64,000 nt of DNA from Bordetella sp. BOR01 (GTDB taxonomy: Bacteria; Pseudomonadota; Gammaproteobacteria; Burkholderiales; Burkholderiaceae_B), in NCBI RefSeq assembly GCF_019218885.1, contig NZ_JAHUWT010000001.1, positions 868,001 to 932,000 of the forward strand. The letters are read 5' to 3'. The stretch's first letter is position 1, and each line of letters starts with the position of its first letter. The position numbers were made by a program, and so were the translations under genes. A model generated the notes under the pieces. It saw nothing but the letters and a program-made list of their open reading frames with translations, ran no database searches and was not told where the DNA came from. Below are positions 50,212-58,356 of the stretch, in pieces.

Positions 50212-51231
50212 CTATTCGGCCTTGGCGCCCGTCATCTTTACTATCGCGGTGTATTCGGGAGTTTCCTTGGCGATTTGCGAGGCGAACTGCTGCGGCGTAC
50301 TGGCGATCTTTTCCAGTCCGCCGTCCACGAACAGGCGTTGGTGCACATCGGGCTGGTTCAGCGCGTCGATCACTGCGCCATGCAGCTTCTGCACGATCGC
50401 CGATGGCGTTCGCGCGGGCGCGAGCAGGCCATACCAGGAAACAATCTGGAAGCCCGGCAAACCCGATTCGGCCACCGTGGGAATGTCCGGGGCGAACGTG
50501 GCGCGTTTGGGCGTGACCACGGCCAATCCCTTCAGCGATCCGTTCTGCAGCGACGGCATGGCCGCCAGCAAGCCTCCAACCATCAGCTTCACGTGACCGG
50601 CCAGCAGGGCCGTGGTCGCGGGCGCCATGCCGCGGTAGGGGATGTGCACTATGTCGATGCCGGCGCGTTGCGCCAGCAGGGCACCCGCCAGATGGCCGCC
50701 GGATCCCGCGCCAGAAGACCCATAGCTCAATTCGCCCGGATGCGCCTTTGCGTACGCGATCAGTTCCTGCACGTTGTTCACCGGCACGGACGGATGCGCC
50801 AGCAGCACGAGAGGGATCTCGGCGATCTCGGTGATGGGCGCGAAATCTTTTTGCGGATCGAAAGGCAGCTTGTCATACAGGGAGACGTTCACCACCAGCG
50901 GGCCGTTCGTACCTAGCAGCAGTGTCTGTCCGTCGGGCGCCGCGCGGGCGACTTCTTCGGTGCCGATATTGCCGCCTGCGCCCGAACGGTTCTCGATGAC
51001 GAACGGCTGCCCCAGGCTGGCCGCGAGTTTCGCGGCAATACTGCGCGCCACCACGTCCGCCGGGCCGCCCGGCGGATAGGGCACGATGATGCGGACAGGG
51101 CTCGAGGGGTAGGTGGCGGCCCCGTTCGCGGCGCGCGCGGGACTCGATACGGTCAGCATGGCGGCGGCGCACGCCGCGCCAAGTACGGCCAGGCGGTGCA
51201 AGGCGTGGCGGCGCGCAATGCTCAGAGTCAT
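50212..51231 (-). CDS. Bug/TctC-family periplasmic substrate-binding protein (9), first gene of the minus operon
   Basis: The start is ATG ending 51231 (MTLSIARRHALHRLAVLG), with GGAGA nine bases upstream; the codons before it lie in the operator region. 339 residues with a long leader ending near SSPARA, then TYPSSPVRIIVPYPPGGPAD, IENRSGAGGNIG, APDGQTLLL, YGSSGAGSGGHLAGALL and HIPYRGMAPATTALL. It is transcribed first in an eleven-gene minus-strand operon (51231 down to 40716), just after a palindromic site shared with the acyl-CoA synthetase promoter. It is the best candidate receptor for the inducer/substrate of this regulon. Confidence 0.92.
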   Translation of the reverse strand: MTLSIARRHALHRLAVLGAACAAAMLTVSSPARAANGAATYPSSPVRIIVPYPPGGPADVVARSIAAKLAASLGQPFVIENRSGAGGNIGTEEVARAAPDGQTLLLGTNGPLVVNVSLYDKLPFDPQKDFAPITEIAEIPLVLLAHPSVPVNNVQELIAYAKAHPGELSYGSSGAGSGGHLAGALLAQRAGIDIVHIPYRGMAPATTALLAGHVKLMVGGLLAAMPSLQNGSLKGLAVVTPKRATFAPDIPTVAESGLPGFQIVSWYGLLAPARTPSAIVQKLHGAVIDALNQPDVHQRLFVDGGLEKIASTPQQFASQIAKETPEYTAIVKMTGAKAE

Positions 51232-51250
51232 CACGATGGTCTCCGTTCTA

Positions 51251-51269
51251 TTTTTAATTTGCACTGCAG
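51251..51269 (-). promoter_or_regulatory. Probable IclR operator ahead of the minus-strand operon
   Basis: Read on the minus strand: CTGCAGTGCAAATTAAAAA, 19 bases before the ATG ending at 51231. It matches the element at 36865-36883 at 17 of 19 positions. Here it is embedded in a larger near-perfect 23-base dyad (51253-51275; arms of eleven bases around a central G with one mismatch), a typical shape for a dimeric repressor site. Confidence 0.6.
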
Positions 51270-51422
51270 ATTAAATAATTGCTATGCGAGTAAGGATAGA
51301 GCGCGCCCGTGAGGCTGTCAACGAAACGCCGGTGCCGATCGCCGGTTTCTAAGGCAGTTTCCTGGCGCAGCCTTGTGAGCTTGTGAAGAACTTCCTGGCA
51401 AAGGTTCCACTCATCAATCTGC

Positions 51423-51680
51423 TTGGTGAGCGGGGTTGCCGTCAGCTACGTCTTTTCCCTGGGCGGGGAACGTATGGTGCGGTGAGAACTGCGCGAGAGC
51501 GTCCCCGCGGCGCACCTGGATGCGTTGCACACGCCAGCCGGAGAAGCGCTCGCCCGCCTAGCCGGCGCGAGCTTTCTGGAGAATCGGAGTTACGGCTTCA
51601 CCGTGCCCTTGCCGGCGAAGGTGTCCGTGGCAGGCGAGGGCGCTCTTCGACGTTGTCGGTGTTCTGAAGACGCCTTCCTG
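51423..51680 (+). pseudogene. Possible remnant of an unrecognised gene in the 519-base gap
   Basis: The stretch 51232-51750 has no intact gene. In one plus-strand frame it reads like coding sequence (GVAVSYVFSLGGERMVR, then a TGA at 51483-51485, then ELRESVPAAHLDALHTPAGE and SYGFTVPLPAKVSVAGE), with residue usage that looks like real protein. No ribosome binding site or start is evident, and the frame is broken upstream as well. I do not recognise the family. It could be a decayed gene fragment or chance; low confidence. The operator at 51251-51269 is the only other recognisable element in the gap. Confidence 0.25.
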
Positions 51681-51750
51681 CGCGGGCCTGCACAATGCGC
51701 TCCAGCCTGCGTCATAAACAATCCCACGTCGCCTCAGCGAATGAGTGTGC

Positions 51751-52443
51751 CTACAGCTTGCCTTCCAGGCCCTTCAGAAACAACTGCTTGGTGACGGACA
51801 AGTGCTGGACGCAAACGCGGGCCAATGCCTTGCTGTCGCCGCGCTTGAGGGCTTCGATCATTTCCCAATGTTCTTCGGATGTCTGCTTGCGCCTGTTTTC
51901 GTTGTGCACGAACTGCATCCGGATGGGTTGGACCTGCATCGAATAATGCGCAATGGCCTTGTTCAGGGCTGTATTGCCGCATGCGCTGAACAAGGTCTGG
52001 TGAAACGCATTGTTCAGCGAGAACAGCCGGAAATAATCGCCTTCGCGCATGGCAGCGTCGTGCTGTTCTTGCAGAGAAGCCAGGCTGCGCAGAAAGTCGT
52101 CGGAAACCGGCATCGGAATTTGCCTGGCAGCGGCTGATTCCAGTATTTCTCGTACGCCGAAAAGATCCTGCACCTCTTGGGCGGTGTAGTCGCGAATGTA
52201 TGCGCCGCGATTCTGATTACGCACGACCAGGCCCAGCGCGTGCATCTCGTCCAGGGCGCGTCGCACGGCATAGCGCGAAGCCCGGAAGCGCTTGATCAGA
52301 TCGTCTTCCACCAGATGTTCGCGCAGGTGCAGCTTGCCCGTGATGATGTCCAGTTCCAGCGTTTCCGCGATCTCTTTCCAGCCCGATCGCGTGTCGGCTG
52401 CCGATGGCGCATTGGCTACTTGGGATGCCCGGTGTCCTGCCAT
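51751..52443 (-). CDS. GntR-family (FadR/FCD-type) transcriptional regulator
   Basis: The start is ATG ending 52443 (MAGHRASQVAN), with AAGG eight bases upstream. 230 residues: N-terminal wHTH (LREHLVEDDLIKRFRASRYA, RALDEMHALGLVVRNQNRGAYI) and a C-terminal all-helical FCD domain (DLFGVREILESAAARQIP, DYFRLFSLNNAFHQTLFSA, HWEMIEALKRGDSKALARVC) whose Asp/His residues normally bind a metal and a carboxylate effector. It diverges from the type III CoA-transferase genes; the AT-rich 147-base region between the starts holds a 14-base palindrome. It probably represses the CoA-transferase/Bug operon until the acid substrate is present. Confidence 0.92.
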   Translation of the reverse strand: MAGHRASQVANAPSAADTRSGWKEIAETLELDIITGKLHLREHLVEDDLIKRFRASRYAVRRALDEMHALGLVVRNQNRGAYIRDYTAQEVQDLFGVREILESAAARQIPMPVSDDFLRSLASLQEQHDAAMREGDYFRLFSLNNAFHQTLFSACGNTALNKAIAHYSMQVQPIRMQFVHNENRRKQTSEEHWEMIEALKRGDSKALARVCVQHLSVTKQLFLKGLEGKL

Positions 52444-52516
52444 ATGTCTGCCTTGCACGTGTGAATAGTGAAATTCTATATCAATCGGCAAGATGGTCAG
52501 ATAAATTCATCGATTG

Positions 52517-52530
52517 AATTATCGATAATT
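52517..52530. promoter_or_regulatory. Palindrome in the GntR/CoA-transferase divergent promoter
   Basis: AATTATCGATAATT is an exact 14-base palindrome; TCGTACGA at 52534-52541 is a second, shorter one. Both lie between the divergent starts (52443 and 52591) in an AT-rich stretch. They are candidate operators for the GntR regulator; no promoter hexamers were assigned. Confidence 0.4.
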
Positions 52531-52590
52531 TCCTCGTACGATACTAAAAAAAGCGAAGGTGCAATTGCGCCGCATCAACCGGAGACCACG

Positions 52591-53808
52591 ATGCAAGAAG
52601 TGCTGCAGGGCGTTCGCGTTGTCGATTTCACCCGGCATATGTCGGGCCCGTACTGCACCCTGCTGCTGGGCGACTTCGGCGCCGATGTCATCAAAGTAGA
52701 GTCAATGCCTCACGGTGATCCCACGCGCAAGATGGGTACCGCCTTTATTGATGGGGAATCGAGCCTGTTCCTGATCTGGAACCGCAGCAAACGTAGTCTG
52801 GCTCTGGACACGCGCAAGCCGCAGGCGCGCGAGATCATCCACCGCCTGGTTTCGAATGCGGACCTGTTGGCTGAAAACTTCCGCCCCGGCGTGGCCCAGA
52901 AAATGGGGCTGGGGTACGAGGAGCTGGCGGCGCTGAATAGCCGTCTAATCTACTTGTCCATCAGTGCATTCGGTGCCAACGGGCCGTACGCCAGGGTGCC
53001 CGGCACCGACCCGGTTGTGCAGGCGATGTCTGGCGTTATGTCGGTAACCGGCGAGGCGGGCCGGGATCCGGTCTTGGTCGGCTTTCCGGTGGCGGATTTT
53101 GCGTCCGCCATGGTCGCCGTGCAAGGCGCCTTGCTGGGCCTGATCGCGCGCCAGACGACGGGTCGGGGGCAGCGTGTCGACATCCCGATGCTGGCCTCGC
53201 TGGTGTTCGGCCTGACCACGCGTCTGGCTACTTACTGGGGCAGCGGCCAGCAGCCTGTGCGCGAGGGCAGCAGCCACAGCGCCGTTGCACCGTATCAGCG
53301 CTACGTTGCGCAGGACGGCGACATCGTGGCCGGCGCCTGGACCACTGACAGCTGGCCACGCTTTTGCCAGGCTCTGGACCTGTCGGAACTGGTCGAAGAT
53401 CCCCGCTTTGCCGGGAATGTCGAGCGGATGCGCAATCGGGTCGCGCTCAATGAAATTCTGGATGCCACCTTTCGCTCCCGCACGGTGGCGCAATGGGAAC
53501 AGGCGTTCCGGCAATCCAATGGGTTGTTCGGCCCCGTGCTGACGATTCCTCAGATGCTCGAGCATCCGCAGATCAAGGCGTTGGGCATTGTGCAGTCGCT
53601 CGATCACCCCAAGCTGGGGCCGATTCCCCATATTGCATCGCCGATTTTCATGTCTGACACGCCTGCCGAAGCACGCTTGCCTCCGCCGCAGTACGGCCAG
53701 CACACGCAACAGGTTCTGAATGAGCTCGGCTACTCCGATCGCCAGGTCGCAGAGCTGGCGCGCGCGCAGGTGGTGCACCTGGCTGCCGTGGAGAATGTCC
53801 ATGGCTAA
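52591..53808 (+). CDS. Type III CoA-transferase (CaiB/BaiF family) with catalytic Asp169
   Basis: The start is ATG 52591 (MQEVLQGVRVVDFTRHMSGP), with GGAG six bases upstream. 405 residues. N-terminal GDFGADVIKVES, LDTRKPQAREIIHRL, ADLLAENFRPG and LSISAFGANGPYA are standard for the family. Asp169 in GFPVADFASAM aligns with Asp169 of formyl-CoA transferase, the residue that carries the acyl anhydride, so it should be active. It transfers CoA from a donor such as succinyl-CoA to an organic acid. It overlaps the next CoA-transferase-like gene by 8 bases, which suggests a heteromer. Confidence 0.92.
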   Translation: MQEVLQGVRVVDFTRHMSGPYCTLLLGDFGADVIKVESMPHGDPTRKMGTAFIDGESSLFLIWNRSKRSLALDTRKPQAREIIHRLVSNADLLAENFRPGVAQKMGLGYEELAALNSRLIYLSISAFGANGPYARVPGTDPVVQAMSGVMSVTGEAGRDPVLVGFPVADFASAMVAVQGALLGLIARQTTGRGQRVDIPMLASLVFGLTTRLATYWGSGQQPVREGSSHSAVAPYQRYVAQDGDIVAGAWTTDSWPRFCQALDLSELVEDPRFAGNVERMRNRVALNEILDATFRSRTVAQWEQAFRQSNGLFGPVLTIPQMLEHPQIKALGIVQSLDHPKLGPIPHIASPIFMSDTPAEARLPPPQYGQHTQQVLNELGYSDRQVAELARAQVVHLAAVENVHG

Positions 53809-54988
53809 ATCACCCAAGGTCGTGGATTTTTCCACGCATTTTTCCGGGCCGGTTGCCGCCCGATGGCTGACGCATCTTGGCGCCGATGTGATCAAGGTCG
53901 AGCATCCGGTTGTCGGTGACGGCAATCGCAAGTTCGGGCCCATGTTCCACGAAGACAGCGTGCACCATCTGTACCTGAATGCGGGAACGCGCAGCCTGGC
54001 CATGGCCTGGCAATCACCCGAATGGCCACGTACCGTGCAGGCCCTGGCTAATTGGGCCGATGTGGTGATCGTGGGAAATCGTCCTGCCCAGGCCGAGCGC
54101 CTGGGTATCGATGCGGCCGCGATGCTGGGCCATAACCCCGCGTTGGTTTACTGCATGATCACCGGCTACGGGCTGGACGGCGAGTGGGCCGCCTTGCCCG
54201 CGCACGGCTTGAATATGGATGCCCTGGCGGGCGCCGTGCTACTGAAGCGCGACGACGGAGATTTGCGTGTTTCGCATCGGTACCGCTCCGTGGGTACCAC
54301 GGTGGCCGGAATCGAGGCTGCATTGGGAATCTACGCGGCACTGCATCGCCGCGCCCAGGGACAAGGCGGGCAGGTCGTGCAAGTGTCTATCTGGGAGGCT
54401 GCATTGGCCTGGCAGTGGCGCGATCTCGTTACGCAGGCCAACCTGGGCCATGCGTGGACTGAATATCAAGATCTGGGTTCGCGCTACGCTGTCTACACGA
54501 CCCAGGATGACAAGGCCTTGCTGGTATGTCCCATTGAACAGCGGTTCTGGGAGCAGTTCTGCGACGTTCTGGGACTGCCTGCCGACATCAAGGCGCGGGG
54601 GGACTGGAGCGGTGGCATGGACCTCGGCGCAGATTATCGCAGCCTGGGAGAATCGCAACTGATTGCCGGCGTGATCCGGACCCGACCGCAGTCTGTGTGG
54701 CTGGAACGGCTGCGCGCCGCCCAGGTTCCGGTGTCGCCGGTGCTGGATTACACCGAGGCCATGGCAAGCGCACATGCCCAGGCCAATGGCGTCATGGGAA
54801 GCTACCAGATACATGGCCACACCGCTTCGATGCCTGTGCCGCCCGTCTCTATTACGCCGGTGGACTCTGGGGTGGATGGCGCAACCCTGGCGGCCAGCCA
54901 CCGCGCGAAATCGGAATGTGTACCGCGGCCGCCCGATCTGGGCGAGCACAACCGGGAAATTCTCATGGAATTGGGGCTAGAGCCATGA
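53801..54988 (+). CDS. Type III CoA-transferase-like protein, catalytic Asp replaced by Thr
   Basis: The start is ATG 53801 (MAKSPKVVDFSTHFSGPVAA), overlapping the previous gene by 8 bases. 395 residues of the CaiB/BaiF fold (HLGADVIKVEHP, ADVVIVGNRPAQAERLG, MITGYGLDGEWA). Where the family has G-D-L-T-A-G carrying the nucleophilic Asp, this protein reads VGTTVAGIEAALGIYAAL, so the position is Thr166. It is therefore probably a non-catalytic subunit. Heteromeric type III CoA-transferases with one inactive subunit are known (benzylsuccinate CoA-transferase type). The natural partner is the Asp169-containing protein encoded immediately upstream. Confidence 0.88.
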   Translation: MAKSPKVVDFSTHFSGPVAARWLTHLGADVIKVEHPVVGDGNRKFGPMFHEDSVHHLYLNAGTRSLAMAWQSPEWPRTVQALANWADVVIVGNRPAQAERLGIDAAAMLGHNPALVYCMITGYGLDGEWAALPAHGLNMDALAGAVLLKRDDGDLRVSHRYRSVGTTVAGIEAALGIYAALHRRAQGQGGQVVQVSIWEAALAWQWRDLVTQANLGHAWTEYQDLGSRYAVYTTQDDKALLVCPIEQRFWEQFCDVLGLPADIKARGDWSGGMDLGADYRSLGESQLIAGVIRTRPQSVWLERLRAAQVPVSPVLDYTEAMASAHAQANGVMGSYQIHGHTASMPVPPVSITPVDSGVDGATLAASHRAKSECVPRPPDLGEHNREILMELGLEP

Positions 54989-56205
54989 ACACAGCAAACA
55001 CCCCTCTGCAAGGCGGCCTTGCGCAAGGCGTATTCGACGGCATACGCGTGCTGGATATCGGCCACGTCGTCGCCGGGCCTTTCGTGGCGTCGGTCATGGC
55101 CGACTTCGGTGCAGAAGTCATCAAAATCGAGAAGCCCGGAACGGGCGATCCGCTGCGATGGATCTACCCTAAAGACCAGGTCGGCCTGTTCTACAAGATG
55201 CAGGCCCGCAATAAGCAGTCCATCACGCTGGATCTGAAGCACCCCGAGGGCAAGGCCCTGTTCCTGGACCTTGTGGCGCGCAGCGATGTCCTGGTAGAGA
55301 ATTTTCGCCCTGGCGTCATGGAGCGCTTGGGCCTGGGCTGGGATGTGCTGTCAGAGATCAACCCGCGCCTGGTCATGTGCCGCCTTTCGGGCTTCGGCCA
55401 GACTGGCCCGTACGCGGGGCGTCGTGCATATGGGCGCATCGGCGAGGCATTCGCCGGTTTTGCCCATATCACGGGCGATCCGAACGGTCCGCCTTCGCAC
55501 TCGCAAATGTCGGTGGGGGATACGGTGGCTGGCACCTGGGCGGCCATGGGCGTCATGATGGCGCTGTACTGGCGAGATGCACAGGCGGGCGGGGCTGGCC
55601 AGGTGATCGACATCGGCTTGTACGAAGGCCTGTTTCGTCAGATCGAGCAGCAGGTCATTGTGTACGACCAGCTTGGCAAAGCGCTGGAGCGTACCGGCAG
55701 TAATCATCGAAATGTGCCATACACCGGCCTGTTCAAGACCCGGGACGGGGGCTACTACTCGTTCTCGGCCGTTACGGAGCGTAGCGCTCGCGACATACTG
55801 GCCGCGATGAGCCTGGCGCAGGACGATCGATTCAATACCTTTGAGCGCTGCATGCAGCACCGCGATGAATTCGCGACCGCTGTGACAGGATGGATGGGCG
55901 CGCGCAGCCTGCACGAAATAGATGAGCTGTTCCAGCATCACGATGCGCCGGGTACGCCGGTAAAGAGCATCGCGGACTTGATGGACGATCCGCACATCCA
56001 GGCGCGCGAGATGATGATCTCGGTGCCGGACAAAGATCTGGGCACCGTGCGCATGCAGGGGGTCGTACCCAAGCTGTCGCGTACACCGGGAAAAGTCCGG
56101 CACGCCGGCCAGGTTCTGGGCGAATCGAACGGCCACGTTTACAAGGATCTATTGGGTTGTACCGATGCAAGGCTGCAGGAATTACGCCGCAAAGGCGTGA
56201 TCTAG
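54985..56205 (+). CDS. Type III CoA-transferase (CaiB/BaiF family) with catalytic Asp179
   Basis: 406 residues from ATG 54985, overlapping the previous stop (ATGA). Family elements are DFGAEVIKIEKPGTGDP, LDLKHPEGKALFLDL, VLVENFRPGVMERLGLG and CRLSGFGQTGPYAG. The nucleophile segment is SVGDTVAGTWAAMGVMMAL with Asp179 at the formyl-CoA-transferase Asp169 position, so it looks active. It is the third CoA-transferase gene in a translationally coupled run and may act on a second acid or a second step. Two Bug genes follow, completing an activation-plus-uptake operon. Confidence 0.92.
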   Translation: MNTANTPLQGGLAQGVFDGIRVLDIGHVVAGPFVASVMADFGAEVIKIEKPGTGDPLRWIYPKDQVGLFYKMQARNKQSITLDLKHPEGKALFLDLVARSDVLVENFRPGVMERLGLGWDVLSEINPRLVMCRLSGFGQTGPYAGRRAYGRIGEAFAGFAHITGDPNGPPSHSQMSVGDTVAGTWAAMGVMMALYWRDAQAGGAGQVIDIGLYEGLFRQIEQQVIVYDQLGKALERTGSNHRNVPYTGLFKTRDGGYYSFSAVTERSARDILAAMSLAQDDRFNTFERCMQHRDEFATAVTGWMGARSLHEIDELFQHHDAPGTPVKSIADLMDDPHIQAREMMISVPDKDLGTVRMQGVVPKLSRTPGKVRHAGQVLGESNGHVYKDLLGCTDARLQELRRKGVI

Positions 56206-56259
56206 CGACGTAGAACCCGACCCGCCATTTCAGGCTGGCGTAGAGCAAGGAGACAAACC

Positions 56260-57231
56260 ATGAAGATCCTTTTCAGGCTGATCGCCGCGAGCGCATTCGC
56301 CCTTGGCACTTTGTGCGGCGCCGCGCATGCACGGGATTACCCCACGCGTCCCGTCAATTTAGTCATTACGTTCGGTCCCGGCAGCGGGGCGGACACCATC
56401 GGCCGCATCCTGGCCGACGGGCTATCCAAGGAAATCGGCACGTCTATCGTGGTGGAAAACCGTGCGGGCGCGGGCGGTGCGGTAGGCACGGCGTATACGG
56501 CCAGGGCCGCGGCCGATGGTTATACGCTGATGCTGGGTGCGACCCCGATGACCGTCGCGCCGCACATGCAGACATCGGCGCCATACGACGCGGTCAAGGA
56601 TTTCGTGCCCATCATCAAGGTGGCCGAATTGCCGCTGATGCTGATTGCATCCAAGAATGCGCCGTTCGATAGCTTTCCGGCGTTGGTGAAATACGCGCGC
56701 AGCCATCCGGGGGCGCTGACTTATGCGACTTCGGGCAAGGGGTCGCCCAGCCATCTATCGGTTGAGATGCTGCGCCAGGCGATCGATATCGACGTGCGCG
56801 ACGTGCCATATTCCAGCGGCAGTCAAGCAATGGCCGACACGCTGGGCGGCCAGGTCTCGTTCTATTTTCCGGCCATTACGGCGGCCCTGGCGCAAGTAAA
56901 CGGGGGCGCCGCGCAGGCGCTGGCCATCGGCGCAAAGCAGCGATCAGAAAAGGCGCCAGATGTGCCCACCATCCACGACGTCACGGGGGCCGACGGGCTG
57001 GAGGTCATCACCTGGTATGGCCTATTCGCGCCGGCTGGAACGCCGCAGGCCGTTGTCGACAAAGTCCACGCCGCAGCCTCCCGCGTCATGCAGGACCCGC
57101 AGATTCGCGAACGCATCAGCAAGACGGGTGCCGATGTCGCGGTAAGCGGCCCCGGCGATTTCGCCAAGGAGGTCAAGATGGACGATGCCCGCTATGCCAG
57201 GCTCGTGCGCGACCTGGATCTGTCCCAGTGA
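56260..57231 (+). CDS. Bug/TctC-family periplasmic substrate-binding protein (10)
   Basis: 323 residues, ATG 56260 with AAGGAGACA upstream. Signal peptide MKILFRLIAASAFALGTLCG...AHA, then DYPTRPVNLVITFGPGSGAD, VENRAGAGGAVG, AADGYTLML, YATSGKGSPSHLSVEML and RDVPYSSGSQAMADTLGG. In place of the common YKG it has YSSG after VP, so ligand contacts may differ. It is co-directional with the three CoA-transferase genes (gap 54 bases) and followed after 84 bases by another Bug gene. It probably captures an acid that the CoA-transferases activate. Confidence 0.92.
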   Translation: MKILFRLIAASAFALGTLCGAAHARDYPTRPVNLVITFGPGSGADTIGRILADGLSKEIGTSIVVENRAGAGGAVGTAYTARAAADGYTLMLGATPMTVAPHMQTSAPYDAVKDFVPIIKVAELPLMLIASKNAPFDSFPALVKYARSHPGALTYATSGKGSPSHLSVEMLRQAIDIDVRDVPYSSGSQAMADTLGGQVSFYFPAITAALAQVNGGAAQALAIGAKQRSEKAPDVPTIHDVTGADGLEVITWYGLFAPAGTPQAVVDKVHAAASRVMQDPQIRERISKTGADVAVSGPGDFAKEVKMDDARYARLVRDLDLSQ

Positions 57232-57315
57232 ACCGGGTGGTCGCCGGGCCAATATGGAAATTTCATAACATCGGCCGCGCCGGGCGAATTCGGCAAGGCT
57301 GAAAAAGGAGACACC

Positions 57316-58317
57316 ATGCGTTCTTATTCACGGCCTTGCCCTTCATGGCGCTACACCGGCCTGACAATTGCCTGCGCTGCAATTCTGGCTTTGGCGGCGC
57401 CAGCCAGCCAGGCAGCAGGTGCGGCCGATTGGCCAGGCCGGCCGATAACACTAGTCGCACCGTCTGCGCCAGGCGGCGCTACTGACTCTGTCGGCAAGAT
57501 CCTCGGCCGTTATCTGGAAACCTATTTTCACCAGCCTGTGGTGGTGGTTACCAAGCCCGGCGCTGGCGCCACCATCGGTGCTGCATATGTACGATCGGCC
57601 GCGCCGGATGGCTATGTGCTGCTGATATCTGGTAGCTCGACGCATTCTGCGAATCCCTACCTTTTCAAGACGTTGAGCTATAACCCCGCCAGTGACTTCC
57701 GGGATGTCGGCATGGTTGGTTTCATTCCGGCAGTTGGACTGGTGCGGTCGTCGCTGCCGATTCGTTCGGCCGGCGACCTGATCGCATACGCAAAGGCCCA
57801 TCCCGGCAAGCTGTCATACGGCCACGCCACGTCGTCGTCGCAAGTGCCGCCGGCCATCATTGCGGCCAATGCGAATATCGATGTTTTGGGTGCGGCCTAT
57901 AAAAGCCTGTCGCAGATCATCATCGATATTGCCGGCGGCATCATCGATTTTGCGTTTCTGGACATCATGTCTGCACAGCCTGCACTCAAGCTCAAGGAGA
58001 TTACGCCGTTTGCTGTCACTTCTCCAAAGCGGGATCCCATGCTGCCTGACGTTCCCGCGGTTTCAGAAGCCCTGCCGGGCTACGAAGTCAGAAGCTGGAT
58101 CGGCATTGCCGCTCCAGCACAGACGCCTGACGAGATAGTCGAGAAACTCAGTGCAGGTTTGAACAAGGCACTCGGGGATGCACCGACCAAGGCTGCCCTG
58201 CAGCGGCTGGGGATGACGGTTCAGCCGATGTCGGTGGCTGAAATGGGCGAGTTCACCCGGGCTGATCGTGAGCGTTGGAAAGGGTGGGTGAAGCTGGCAA
58301 ATATTCAGCCTCGGTAA
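57316..58317 (+). CDS. Bug/TctC-family periplasmic substrate-binding protein (11)
   Basis: 333 residues, ATG 57316 with AAAGGAGACA upstream. The leader has a polar n-region (MRSYSRPCPSWRYTG) before the hydrophobic segment ending near ASQA. The mature part reads DWPGRPITLVAPSAPGGATD, VVTKPGAGATIG, APDGYVLLI, YGHATSSSQVPPAIIAANA and AAYKSLSQIIIDIAGG. The G-x-G-S-x-x-H-L loop is replaced by HATSSSQVPP, and YKG by YKS, so this is one of the more divergent members here. It ends the CoA-transferase/Bug unit; a broken aspartate racemase gene converges 39 bases later. Confidence 0.88.
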   Translation: MRSYSRPCPSWRYTGLTIACAAILALAAPASQAAGAADWPGRPITLVAPSAPGGATDSVGKILGRYLETYFHQPVVVVTKPGAGATIGAAYVRSAAPDGYVLLISGSSTHSANPYLFKTLSYNPASDFRDVGMVGFIPAVGLVRSSLPIRSAGDLIAYAKAHPGKLSYGHATSSSQVPPAIIAANANIDVLGAAYKSLSQIIIDIAGGIIDFAFLDIMSAQPALKLKEITPFAVTSPKRDPMLPDVPAVSEALPGYEVRSWIGIAAPAQTPDEIVEKLSAGLNKALGDAPTKAALQRLGMTVQPMSVAEMGEFTRADRERWKGWVKLANIQPR

Positions 58318-58356
58318 GGCATATCAGGCAGGGTGCGGTCTTTCACGCCAGCCAAG

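Noticed and set aside
54697-54984. Extension of the third CoA-transferase upstream of 54985
   Set aside because: The sequence overlaps the second CoA-transferase and shows no family similarity; the ATGA overlap gives the start.
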